Source of the DNA: Cryptomeria japonica
Taxonomy: Eukaryota > Streptophyta > Pinopsida > Cupressales > Cupressaceae
Length of the DNA: 64,000 nt
Assembly: GCF_030272615.1 (NCBI RefSeq)
Contig: NC_081406.1
Span: forward strand, 245,017,218 to 245,081,217
Direction: 5' to 3'
Positions 41,639-53,189 of the stretch are shown piece after piece. The notes beneath the pieces are model-generated. The model ran no database searches and was not told the origin of the DNA. It saw nothing but the letters and a program-made list of their open reading frames with translations. The position numbers were made by a program, and so were the translations under genes. Within the stretch, counting starts at the first letter, position 1. Each line of letters starts with the position of its first letter.

Positions 41639-42220
41639 TGCTGTTCATTACACAAGCAGGTGGAAAATACATGTGAAGAGAAGTTGTTAAGGAAGGTGTT
41701 AAGGATGGACCTCACACCAAATTCAGTAGAGTGCAGATGATATTATTTTAATGATGGAGTACATTACAACCAATACCTATATCACAACGTGTAATCTGAC
41801 TGATGCCAAATATAAAACTATTGGAATTGTTTCGATTTAATAAAAACCATATTCGATTAACAAAATCTCTAATAAGATTTTTACTTATTAACCCCTAGTA
41901 GAAAGCACAATAATTAAAAAAATAGTCATTGCTATAAACTGACCCGGATCCTTTAGTTAGGATATCTCCCATCACAACATTATTTTTTTCATTTCATTAG
42001 TGCCATAATTTTAGATTCATGTAATCTGGATTGGAAAGAGATTGATAATTATGAGAATATTTTAAATAAATGATATCGAATCTATCACTGTCTAAATTCA
42101 TTCTAAAGAATAAAAATCTTTGTAAAATTAAGTAAAAATCCTTAATCAATTATACAATCACCTAGTTTAGAAATAGTTTGGCAAGAGATTAATAATTATA
42201 ATAATATTTTAAAATTAAAT

Positions 42221-42239
42221 AAGAATGATAGGAGTATTT
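42221..42239. repeat. Target site duplication, left, of SINE
   Basis: AAGAATGATAGGAGTATTT, repeated exactly at 42372-42390 on the other side of the SINE. Copy 1 has a single version of this site at about 35715-35733. Confidence 0.95.
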
Positions 42240-42371
42240 GTACAACCTAAGTTGGTCTAGTGGTGGAGAACTTGTACTCTTGAAAGATAGGTCATAAGTT
42301 CAAATCCCACAAGGGGGTAGAGTATGTAAACCTTATCGGCTTTGGCCCATTACCTATCAAAAAAAAGAAAA
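42240..42371 (+). mobile_element. tRNA-derived SINE with intact target duplication
   Basis: 132 bp flanked by perfect 19 bp direct repeats. It contains a box A-like GTTGGTCTAGTGGTGG (42251) and a box B-like AGTTCAAATCCCAC (42297) at Pol III spacing, and ends in an A-rich tail. It is absent from the homologous site of copy 1, so it inserted after the segment was duplicated. Confidence 0.88.
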
Positions 42372-42654
42372 AAGAATGATAGGAGTATTTAAAGCTTTTA
42401 CATTGATGTTAGAATAACAAGGTGAAGATATGTAGAATTAATTTATTAACATTGAGAAAAAAATATTTTTCATGTCTATTTTCTTAGAATTGGGATATAT
42501 ATTCAAGATTTCATGTGGATTAATTTCAAGTGGTATGGATTGATCCTAAGCAATGTGGATCTATACACTAAAATATGGGTTTGATCACCTAATTTATTAG
42601 AAAATTAAGTAATTTAATTAGGTATAAAGATAATAATATTTAAGGGTTCATCCC

Positions 42655-42800
42655 ATAATGTGTTGGTTGAGTGATAGAGTTGTTGTTGTGGCCACCAAGG
42701 TTCAAACCCCTGCTAGGCCATTGTGATCCAATGTGCTTGTGGGTTTTAACCTTAACATTGTTACTTAAGGGTGATTTCTCTTGTGCTTTCCTTAATCAAC
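42655..42800 (+). mobile_element. tRNA-derived SINE relic, copy 2
   Basis: Homologous to 35935-36045, with box A-like GGTTGAGTGATAGAG and box B-like GGTTCAAACCCC (42699). Its tail is more complete than in copy 1. Being in both copies, it predates the duplication. Confidence 0.5.
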
Positions 42801-45800
42801 GCTCTTAATGAACTAAGTTTACAACCTTGAGTGAATATTCAACAAGTACACAAATGGCCCATACATAAATGTTGATTTCTTTTAATGATCCAAATTGAAA
42901 TTTTCATAGAATGATTACTCTTTATAATTCCCATGATGTCTAGATTGCTGTCCTATATGAATTAATTACACTAATGAATGTATTTAAAAATTGACATAAT
43001 AATAAGTTACACAAATGTCTACCAAGTTGGCTTTCAATGACTACTTAAAAATGTAGGAAATTGAGAATTTGAATTTGGGGGTTCAATCTTGAGCCCTTAG
43101 ATATTGAACCTTGGCATTGTCGACTTTATTCTCAATAGGGATATGTAAATCTTCGTACCAAGAATATGCACATTGAAATGTGAGTTGATAATAAGTCAAT
43201 CATGTGGAAATGGGTGCAAATAGAGTTAGGATAAGTTAGAATGCATGGAAATATGTATAAGAAAGAGTAAATGGGAATGGCTAAGGATTAGGGAATGATC
43301 CAAACTTAGCACAAAAATGCATCACTTGTAAATATATATTGGTTTCATGTCATTATGTCAAAATGAACCCAAAACTAAATGGGGATAGACTTCTAGATGT
43401 TTAAATGTCATGCCACATTTCAAGAACATAAATGAACACAACTTTTTTTTTTTTTTATACATTAAATTAACCCTAAGAATGCTAAGAAGAGTTTTCCATT
43501 ACTGCACAATGTTCTAAGTAGCCCAAGATAACTAAAGAAATTTGCATCAATTAATTAAACACCTTGAATGAATTAGAGGTCTAATTATCACTAATCAAGC
43601 CTCTAAATTACTCTAATAGATAGATCTTATGTCTTGCAATTGGACCCCAAGGACAACAAATAATCGTTTTCCCTCGAACTCATTACTAATATATATATAT
43701 ATATAAAATTCATAATCCACTTCTTTGTAGCTATTATAATTAACTAAATTGATTTCTAATTCTACAACAAATAAATGCATAGGTTGGAGAGAGGTTTTAG
43801 AGCAAGGGATAGTGGCAAGAAAACAACAATAATTAAAGTTGAAATTCCATTAGTGAGGGGAAAGAATTCTCTCAACCAAGTGAGAAGGAAAATTAAAATA
43901 AATGGATGCATGAATCACAACATTTGAAAGGCTACTCCAAAGAGGAAGTTTGAGCACAATCTTAGGGAAGGGGATCATCACGTACTCTTAGCTCTTAAAA
44001 TGGTGCATCATTTTTTTATGATTTTTTTGGAATTCTTCATATATGATTTTAGAACTTAAAGCTATTTATTCAACTTCTAGGTACTTACATCAAATATGAG
44101 AGGAGTCATTATGTGTACAAATGTCCAAAAGTGGTTATTTAGAAGTGTCGTTTAATACCCATGCATACATGTCCCACTACTAAAAAATTTTCACAACTCC
44201 TCTAATACATATTACTCTAATAAAGGTGTCAACTAATACTTATGCACAAATACCCCAATAATTGTGTGTTATGACTACCAACAAAGTTAAACAATTCTCT
44301 AATAAGAAAAAATGGATAAATATGCACACTAACTACACATGCAGAAATGAACAACTATTGATTATGTGAAATATTTTACTAAATTGTTATGTATTGGTAC
44401 GATAATTGAAACACGAACAAGTATTTAACTCTCTTGCCTATACAAATTGTTTCAGCTTCCATTTTCATTGTCAAACACATTTAGTAAAATTAAATTATTT
44501 TAGTTTTTTCTCCCTTGCCACCTTCTGTTATTGATCGTTAATATTTATTTTCATCCCAACTTTCTTTTTCTATTTATTTTTTTGTTTCTTTTTTGTGTTC
44601 TTGCACGTCAAGGGTTTCGAGGACTAAAGAGCAGGTGCTTATCTTAGTCTATTCATATGCTAAGTTCACCATTTTATCCCTCAGTTGCTCATTACTGTCT
44701 GTTAACCTTGTTGATGTGATTTATTTAATATAAGACATTTATAGCCTATAGGGTTACGCCTAAGATGTCAAAATTAATAATTTCACTTACCAAGTGCCTC
44801 TCCTATAATAAGGTTGGCATTCACACTACTCGTGATCAATTCATATCAAACACAATACAATCTATTATAAGTGGTTCTAATAATTCTCTAAGCATTAAAA
44901 TAATTGTTGTTTTATTTTATAAATAATCTTTTTCATAATGTCAAAATTAGTTAATTCGACATAATTAGAATATCTTTCCTCAAAGAAAAATAATCATATA
45001 GACATAGTCCATTTTCAATAGTGTCATTTTAACAATATCAAATTTAATTGCCTATTAATATCATCTTATCTTTGTGGGGAAGTTTTGAGTCACCTTATCC
45101 ATATTGATACCATAGTCATTGATAACTAATTGGGCTTTATTTTCTAAGTCAGATAAACACCTACAATAATCTAATACAAAGAAATGCATATAATTTACTT
45201 ACATATACAAGTTTAAAAAGACAAGCAATTAATTCATAATTCATAATAATTTTGAATCTAGAACCATCATTAAATACTTATGACACAATTTTTAAGTTGT
45301 AAATTAGTTGGGCCTTACAATAAGTTTCATCATTATATTTTCCCCCCACTTTGAGGAATGTGAATCTGGTGTTCAACATCTATTTGAAAGTTTATGAACA
45401 TTCTTAACCAACATAAAAACTAAATATTTATAAATAAAAGGATGTAGCACCCATGTAAAGTAATGAACTAATCTTGAATTTTTGGTGTTTCTCTCCTTGA
45501 CATGAGAGCTCCATAGGAACCTAGATAAGATAAAGAAAAGATGTGTAGTGATTACTTCTATTACACAAATGAATTAGGTGTAAATAACAAGTTTGTGGTA
45601 ACTATCTAGAAAAAAATGAGAAAGTAGAAAAGGAGAAAGATTTAGAATTACACCTATAGAAAGTGATTTATAAATGCTCAACCCAATGTGGTTGTGTGAA
45701 GTGGTTCCCCTTAGAAGTGGTAAATGTGATCTACTCCATGGCTTAATGTGCAATAGAATGTTGCTCGTGTGTAGGCATGTAAATGCAATCTAGATCCATG

Positions 45801-47430
45801 TGGACCTATGTCTATGAGTCTTTGTGTAGTCAAATATCATGATCTAAAATGTCAACATAAGGTAAATAATGATGGTATATGCTCCCTTCAATTGGTTTTA
45901 ACCATCAATTGGAGGAAAGGAAAATGATACATGAATTTAAGTAAAAGGTAATCAAGTAACATGTAAGCATGTGAGCACATATAGCATAATATAGTATATG
46001 TCATAAACTTGTAGCAATGTATGATAATCAAATGATTAGTGCCAAAAAAACAAACATGTAATTCTACATCAATCATGTATCAAATGAATAATTTAATGAT
46101 AAACATATAAGATCTAGAAACAACAAATAGTAAAATATCAAATGATAGGCATGTAAGGTACATAAAGTGTAGATAACCATCAAGGTCAAAAAGATAAGGT
46201 TGTCCCCAAAATAAGAAAAATGATAATAATATATCATGTAGAAACATATGAAATAAATGTTGGGAATGTGTTGTATAGCTTGCATATAGAAATATTTGAT
46301 ATTTAATGATGGTATGTTCTATGTCTATGTGGGGTTCCACACATTGGAAAAGGGTAATATTTTATGAGGGATTGTAAATATACTTATTATTGGTGGTAGA
46401 TTAGGGATTAAAGGTTTATTTAAATAGTTATAGGAATGCATTTAATTTATAAGGTTCATTGTAAAATGTAGTCAATGTTGTTTTAAAAATCAATGATTGG
46501 AAAACATGTTGTAAGCTACCTTGGAGTTGTGTATGCATTGATTATTTTTATTTTAGGCATTATAAAGTGGTCACACAAATGACTAAGAATCTTCTAGTGG
46601 GATTCATCTTTCCTATTTCTCTCTTTCCTATAAATGTGCATCTTAGGATAATCATCATGTTAGTGATCTAAATCGAGGGTCTCAAATCTCTAAGGCTTGG
46701 TAATCTACCAAGTGCCAAAGGTGGAAAACCTATATTCAAATTGGGGAATCAAGGATCAATGTTTGAGGTTGGTATTAATACTCCCTTCACATCTACTTGT
46801 GAAATACAAGGGGGTTTTCTCCCAAGTTTTAAATTGATGTTAAAAAGGTTAAAAACTTCCTAACAACAAACTATTCTCACTACACAGTGTATCCCAATAC
46901 CAGTGTCACATTATACCTATGTCCTAGTATAGATTGGTAAGGCTTAACACCCTATTAAATAGATAGACTATCATTTGTTGGTTAAAAAATGTGTTTTATG
47001 ATAGTCCCTATTAGCTTTTATAGGTATTCAAAAATGACAATAGAACACACACATTTAAAACTGGTATTTTTAAGTTGATTGATTTTAAGTGTTGAGGATG
47101 GTGGGAAGAGAAAAGAAATGCTATAATGATGTATGGATTCAAAGCGCTAATGGAGTCTCTAGTTTTAATCAAGTATGCAACAACAGTAAGCAAGATAATG
47201 CATTAACAAATACAACACACAAAAAAGACTAGAGCTTCTATAATGAATAAATAACATAGGTTCTACTTATTCATCCAAGAAAATCATAGATAGTTACAAT
47301 ATATTTGCTTGGTCTTCTTTTTAATCCATGAATATGCTCACACATGTCCTTTTATTATGCTAAAAAAATACCCTGCAAAGGCTTTACAAGGATTTCATAG
47401 ACATCTAGTTGAAAAACTAAGGGACATACA

Positions 47431-50030
47431 TGTTGCAATTGTGTGGTCGTTGACATCAACTGGTATAAGATGTTACCGATATCACTGACATTAATGTCAA
47501 CTAGTGAACAAGAGGCTGTTGGCATTAGAGTTTGATGTCAACTGAAATAGAAGATGGACCAGTATGGGAGAAGAGTTGATGTGTTGTTATTAGTGACAAC
47601 CACATGACCATCTTCATGCAGAAGGTAGAACCGGTGTGTACTGGTATGCTAGAGGTGCAGTAAAGTGACCACTCTGTAAAAGGGTTATTGATATGGTGTT
47701 GCATACAACCGGAATGAAGAGATTACATGATGGGCATTTATTGTACTAAAGTGGTGGAATGCTATTTGGTTCACATCAACACCAGAGGAGAAGTATGAGC
47801 AGGCCACCAGATTGCTAGTGTAAGGTTAACTAGCAGGACTCCCACTGGTTGAAGAAGTTGTCACAAGCTAGGTGATAGGTTGATAGAGTATATTACCTCT
47901 ATGTGCAGGATGACATATGCAAAACCACCAGGATATATGTCATGTTGAAGATGTATTTTCCCCTTGGTAATGTCACACTTGTACCACCAGAATGATTCCT
48001 TCAGATAGACATGCGATTGAATGCAAAGACGGGATGTACAAGTGGAAGATAAGGAAGACCCTGGAGCATGAGATTATAAATACACATCGGATAAGCAAGT
48101 GAAAACAAGGTGTGCTACTGGGATAGTGAAGGAAGAATGAGGAGTTGAGATGGTGTGTTTGTCATCTTGACAAACCAGTTGAGAGGAGAACTAGTTTGAT
48201 GAAGAAGGATGCTAATGAGTTTGTAGGAATATACATGGTGATACCGGGATGCTGAAGGAAGGTTGATGCTGAACAGATGGAGTGTGATGACTTGGTGTCA
48301 TCAATGTGTCTCACCAGCAAGAAGGAAAGTATGTTATCCACCAAAAGACACATCTACCTGAATCTGCATTGGTGATAGTTGACATGTTATGTCAACTGGT
48401 GAAACATCAGAGAAGAGACAAGGAAGATAAGGTTATCACCAGATAAAGAGGAGTACATAAAAATGAAGGATAAGGATAGTTGTCAGAGTCGCTATGGTGT
48501 CATTAAGTGAACATATTCACAAAGTTGTTTCACCAGCAGAGCAGTGAAGTACAAACATAAGGGTTACATCGACAGGATAGAAAAGGAGATGGCATGAAGG
48601 ATAATTGGCAAGGTGATTTGTGTCGGTAGGGTCACTGGACCGATATGTATGTACTGGTCATGTGGGAGGTCGGTGACTAAGCTGAACCGACAGAGTAGCA
48701 TGCCAAGGTGGATACCGATAGTAATTCCATGTGGAAGTAAAGTAGAAAACTTCCACAGGTCGGTGTAGAGTGACAATGAAGTCGTTGGCAATTGGTCCAA
48801 CATTTATGGTGACTACGGAGTTCGAGGGATGTTTGCAAAGGGGTTGCATCTCGAGGCAAGATGAAATTGGACCATATCCATGGCATGCATTGATTGATGT
48901 AGTTTGTTTGGATGAAGATCGAATTTGTTGAAGGAATCCATCAAGCCATTAGTGGTGACTGACCAAGGGGTGTGCCGACAGATTGATTGCAGGTTGCTAA
49001 AATAGGAAGGCATGTTATGGATCACACGAAAAATGATGGATATGTGCAGGCAGTCATCTCTAAGTTATGAGTTGATCTGATTTGATTAGATTCGATGTGC
49101 CTTGTGATCTATGGAAAATACCCTAACTGCCTGTGATTTGAATTGGCTTTTGGCGGGAAGACTAGGATATAAATATGCAAGCTAAAGAGATTGTTAAGTA
49201 TTGTTGAACAAATGAAGATAGATTTGTTGCATGTGAGAGAAGATCAGTCAAGTGCTCATCTAGGAGATAAAGAAGAGATTGAGTATGAGGGAGAATGAGG
49301 TTGAAGTGTTCAACTAGTAGAAGCACAAAACCGATAGTGTCCATACCGACAGAGAAGAAGAAAAGGTAACCGCAAAGAAGGCATGCATAGAAACGGCTGA
49401 GTGTAGTACCAATGGAGAGAAACAGAGTAGCTAAAAGAAGTGAGAACTAGCAGAGAGAGAGGTGAACCGGTAAAGCAGTAGCAATAGAGAGAAAGGTGTA
49501 TCGGTGTAGCAGAGAAGGTGTCTCACCGTCGAAGTAAGGTACATGAAATGGTTACAAGATTCACTTGTAACAAAATAACTACTTTTGTATTTGATGCTTT
49601 TGGTGTGATCATTGAGTTGTAGCTCCTTTGGATTGTACCCCATAAATTAGTTAGGGGTTGGTGCTCCTTGGATTGGTTCCCTAAACCAGGGGTTGGTGCT
49701 CCTTGGATTGGTGCCCTAAATCAAGAGTTGGAGGTGCTTGGGCTAGTGCCCTAAACATTGTAACAAAGATTAATTGTGAGGCCGGATTGGAGCAGTAGAC
49801 TCCAGCAGCATTGCTCACCAAGGTTTTTCCCATCTTGGGTTTTCCTCGTACATACTGGTGTTATGTGATGTCCCTTTGTGTGTGTTTTTATTTGTGGTGG
49901 TCTCTCCTCTAGCCGGTAAGTCTGCATTGAGTTAGAATATGTTAACTTGTATGCTCACCTAGAATAGGTAAAGGAAAAAAATTGAGAACTACTGATTCAC
50001 CCCCCTCACAGTGGTGCATTGTGTCTAACA
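47431..50030 (+). mobile_element. Copia 5' LTR
   Basis: It starts TGTTGCAATTG exactly where homology of the large duplication breaks off, and ends TTCACCCCCCTCACAG, GTGTCTAACA followed by a PBS. The length is 2600 bp, long for copia. A bend of GGTTTTTCCC and ATCTTGGGTTTTCC near 49820-49850 is typical of plant copia LTR 3' regions. No gene is supported inside; short minus-strand open frames there are chance. The 3' LTR is not in the window. Confidence 0.75.
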
Positions 50031-50044
50031 ATTGGAATTAGAGC
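50031..50044 (+). other. Primer binding site of the copia element
   Basis: ATTGGAATTAGAGC directly after the LTR, two mismatches from the usual initiator Met tRNA site ATTGGTATCAGAGC. Confidence 0.75.
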
Positions 50045-50103
50045 CTAGGTGCCCTATTTATCAAGCTTTCTCTCGCTTGGGTAGATTCTGGCTTAAGGAC
50101 ACA

Positions 50104-51490
50104 ATGGTTTGTTTAGTGTCAATCCCTGCTCCAATGTTTAATGGATCAAACTATACCATTTCGAGTTGCAGAATGGATGTCTACTTGTCCTCCCTAGGGT
50201 TTGATGTATGGATGACGGTTATTAATGGTCTCCCTAGGAATGTCAATCCTCCCACCAACTTTGAAGAAGAAAAAAGATGCATGTGCAATGAAGAAGCCAT
50301 GAAGGCTATATTCAGTGGGCTCACTGGTGATGTTCTCTCACAGGTGGATAATTGCAGATCAACAAAGAGTCTATGGGAAGACTAAAGAAGCTTTATGGAA
50401 ATGAACCCTGCACCACTGGATCCGTTTGTGAGAGTGAGAAGAACAATGCAGCAAATACATGTGTAGATGATAGAGGCAGTTTAGATTGTTGCAGTAGCAT
50501 TGGTGATGTGGAGACTCATCTCTTCATGGCCCATGAGACAGACATTAAGAATCACACATCAAAAGGGGATAATGCAGATAGATCCCACTGGTATGATGTG
50601 TTTGGCAATGATATTGAAGAAGAAGATGAAGGAGACAAGGTAGATAGATCTAACCGGCAAGATCTATTGGGAAGTGATGATGAAGAAGAAGAAGATGCAA
50701 AAGTTGATCTAGAAGGTGAGCTGCTAAGCACCCTTGATGAACTAAAAAATGTTAGAAATGAACTTAAGGATTACAAGAAATTAGTTCATGAAGAATGCGG
50801 CAAGTTGAGAACCTGCTTTGAAGATTCACACAAAAAGGTCATCTTATTGACCACTCAACTAGATGAGGCAAAAATAATGGCAGATGATTTGAAGTCTATC
50901 TTGGATGCCAAGGAGAGAATATGTGAGGAGTTGCTACTAGATATGAAGTCTAAGGACAACGGATGTCAAGACCTGAACAGCAAAATAGAGAATCTAAAAA
51001 ATGAATGCAAGTTGTTTAAGAATGTTGTAGTTGTTGAGCAAAACTGGTTGATCAAATGCCTTGAAGAATCTGAGAAGTGTATCTCAGAGTTAAAGACTCA
51101 ATAAAAAGACACCAAGGAATGCAGGTGCAAATATCTAAAGGCTGAGCTAGAGACAAAGGATAAAGAGCATCTACAGATAATAGGTGAAATGGAGTCCCTT
51201 AAGAAAGAACTTGAGAAATGTCAAGATGAGCTCAAATTGAGAAAGAAGTATGATGGTGGCACTAAAGCCTTTGATAAGATGTTAAGCCAGCATAAACATT
51301 CTAAGAACAATGGAGGATTAGGATGTGGTACCGATGAATTCTCTACAAGCAAGGAGACCTCCCACAAAGATATTCAATTTGTCTCCTCAAATGGAAATGG
51401 AAAGGGTCAGAGCTTCACTTTTAGAAATGATCCAAAGAAAAGGATAGATCTGACTTCAACGGATCAGGTGATAGGGAGGCAACCTAGTTT
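50104..51490 (+). pseudogene. Copia gag, decayed
   Basis: From ATG 50104 the protein has the UBN2-type Gag start: APMFNGSNY, MDVYLSSLGFDVW, AIFSGLTGDVLSQV and KSLWED. A one-base shift near 50383 then leads into KKLYGNEP. An apparent internal deletion follows. A long coiled-coil part comes next (50700-51230) with an in-frame TAA at 51102 (CAA expected). The linker FDKMLSQHKHSKNNGGLG is the part that normally precedes the zinc knuckles. The knuckles, protease and pol are missing because chromovirus sequence begins at about 51495. Confidence 0.8.
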
Positions 51491-51494
51491 CCCA

Positions 51495-53150
51495 TCAATT
51501 TGGTTTCTTTGATGGTTTGCTTCTATCCCTTTCCAGGCTCCAAGTCTACCCCTCTAGACTTTTAAGGGCTTCCCTACCATTTGTTTTCTTATCTCACCTT
51601 CCTCAAGCTCACAAAGTAAGCTTGTTCACTAAATCCCTGCAGGGGTTTAGGACACACACACATTCGCTCTCTTTTTGCAAAATCACCCATCTTGTTTGGT
51701 TTAGAAAACTTTTCCCTATGATTACACAATGTATCATTTTCTGGCTTGTAGCCTTCTGAATTTTTTCCCAGTTCTCAGCAGTTTCCTTCCCCTGCAAGTT
51801 ATCTCCTTCAAATTACTGATACCTAGCCGGACTATCACCAAGCTCGCCTAGGCTCAGTATGCAGAAATGGGGATTGTCATTTCCTGGTCTCTCTCAAATG
51901 AAAACCTACGGTACATTTCTGGCTCTGCTTGACAATCTCCAAAGATCTTGTGGAGTTTCAAGTCAGAGCCATTTGATTATTACAAACAGGGAACAAAAAC
52001 TGCAAAGGAAATCTTTATTTACAGATCCCAAATTTATTCACGAGTTCAAACCAACAACTCATAGAACAGAGAAATGAAACAATTACATTAACAACATACG
52101 TGAAATGAACAGAAATGAAACTCTAATTGAAAACCAGAAAATGGACTTCTCTATTGCATTCCAGAAGAAAAAAAAATGTGTTCTCCGAGGCAATCGACAA
52201 ACAATGATCAATGATTCAGAATCAAAGATTCACAATTAACCATTAGCCTCTTACAGATGCATGTTGGGTCTTTTTATGCATACATCCTCTATTTGGAACT
52301 CCTCCTAGTGGACGAGATAAATCTTGTTACCAACGGTCTCCATTTGCAAATACACCAACGATTTGAAATTTAACCATCTGATCTTCCTTGATCTCTTTCC
52401 GCGCTCCACCACGTGGCACCCCCTGATTGGCTCCAGGGTCCCTGTCCTGCCACCTTAGCACAATCTCACTAACTGTCTGGAATGAAGCTCTCTTTCTGGG
52501 CCCCACCTTGGTCACCAAGTTGTGGAGGATAACCTTCGTGCATCTTGCCATAGTGGTATAATGACAATCGTCTGATCATCGCGGACTTGCTCACTCGTTA
52601 ACTCGCCTGAGCTGCTAACTTGTCGAGTCCCACCACTTGGTCGCCAAGTCACAGGGAATAACTTTTATGCATCTCTCCATTGTGGTATAGTGACCGTCGT
52701 TGATCTACCTTCAACCTGCACAGTCGTTAATTCACCTCTTTTTTTGCAATGCTTTGTCGCCAAGTCGTGAGGATTAACTGGTGATCATCTTCCCATAGCA
52801 GTATAGCGATAGCCGTAGGATCATCTGCAATCACCGTTTGAATATAGGTCAAGTTAATCATCGAGGAAACTTGAAACTACTCCTTCCGATACCCGATAAC
52901 AATACTCCGAGCACTGACGACTTATCGAGTCAACGGGGTATGTGTGAACCACTCCAAACTATGGTGAACTCATCGGGGTAAGACTTGTCGATTGGGGATA
53001 GGTCTTGCCAATAAGAATTTTTAAAAAATTCAATTAAACAACCATGAAAATGGACTAGAGCCAGTCCTTATGTATTTACATGACCATTGGAAGGTCTCAC
53101 AAGCCAAAATTGGTTAAGGGCATTTCAACCCTTAGGTGCTCTTGCACCAT
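51495..53150 (-). mobile_element. 3' LTR of a chromovirus (Ty3/gypsy)
   Basis: On the minus strand a run TTTTGGGGGGAGTA (complement of 53151-53164) follows the chromodomain and is a convincing polypurine tract. The LTR should begin just after it (TGGTGCAAGAGC). The other edge is near 51480-51520, where copia gag coding is lost; the exact base is uncertain. The matching 5' LTR is not in the window, so the length of about 1.65 kb is an estimate. Confidence 0.55.
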
Positions 53151-53189
53151 ACTCCCCCCAAAACAAAGAAGTCAAGTGACTGCGTTCGG

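Larger units (their letters stand above)
41639..47430. repeat. Large direct duplication, copy 2
   Basis: Colinear with 35252-40680 and offset by about 6.39 kb at the left edge. It differs by a young SINE (42240-42371), a 128 bp segment at about 41831-41958, a 60-80 bp palindromic AT-rich segment at about 42592-42655, and a shorter TA tract. Its right edge (GGGACATACA) is exactly where a copia LTR begins. The same word continues as unique sequence in copy 1, so the break is caused by that insertion. There is no PLR coding sequence next to its left edge. Confidence 0.9.

Noticed and set aside
42240-42310. Possible functional tRNA gene
   Set aside because: Only box A- and B-like words are present; no cloverleaf or acceptor pairing is apparent, and the unit has target duplications and an A-rich tail, so it is a SINE.
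41639-42600. Second PLR gene copy beside duplication copy 2
   Set aside because: No PLR coding motif (GGTGYVG, FIDKRK or similar) is found to the left of copy 2 in 40681-41638 or elsewhere in the window.
51859-52077. 72-codon plus-strand open frame
   Set aside because: It lies inside the chromovirus LTR opposite to element orientation and has no recognisable domain.
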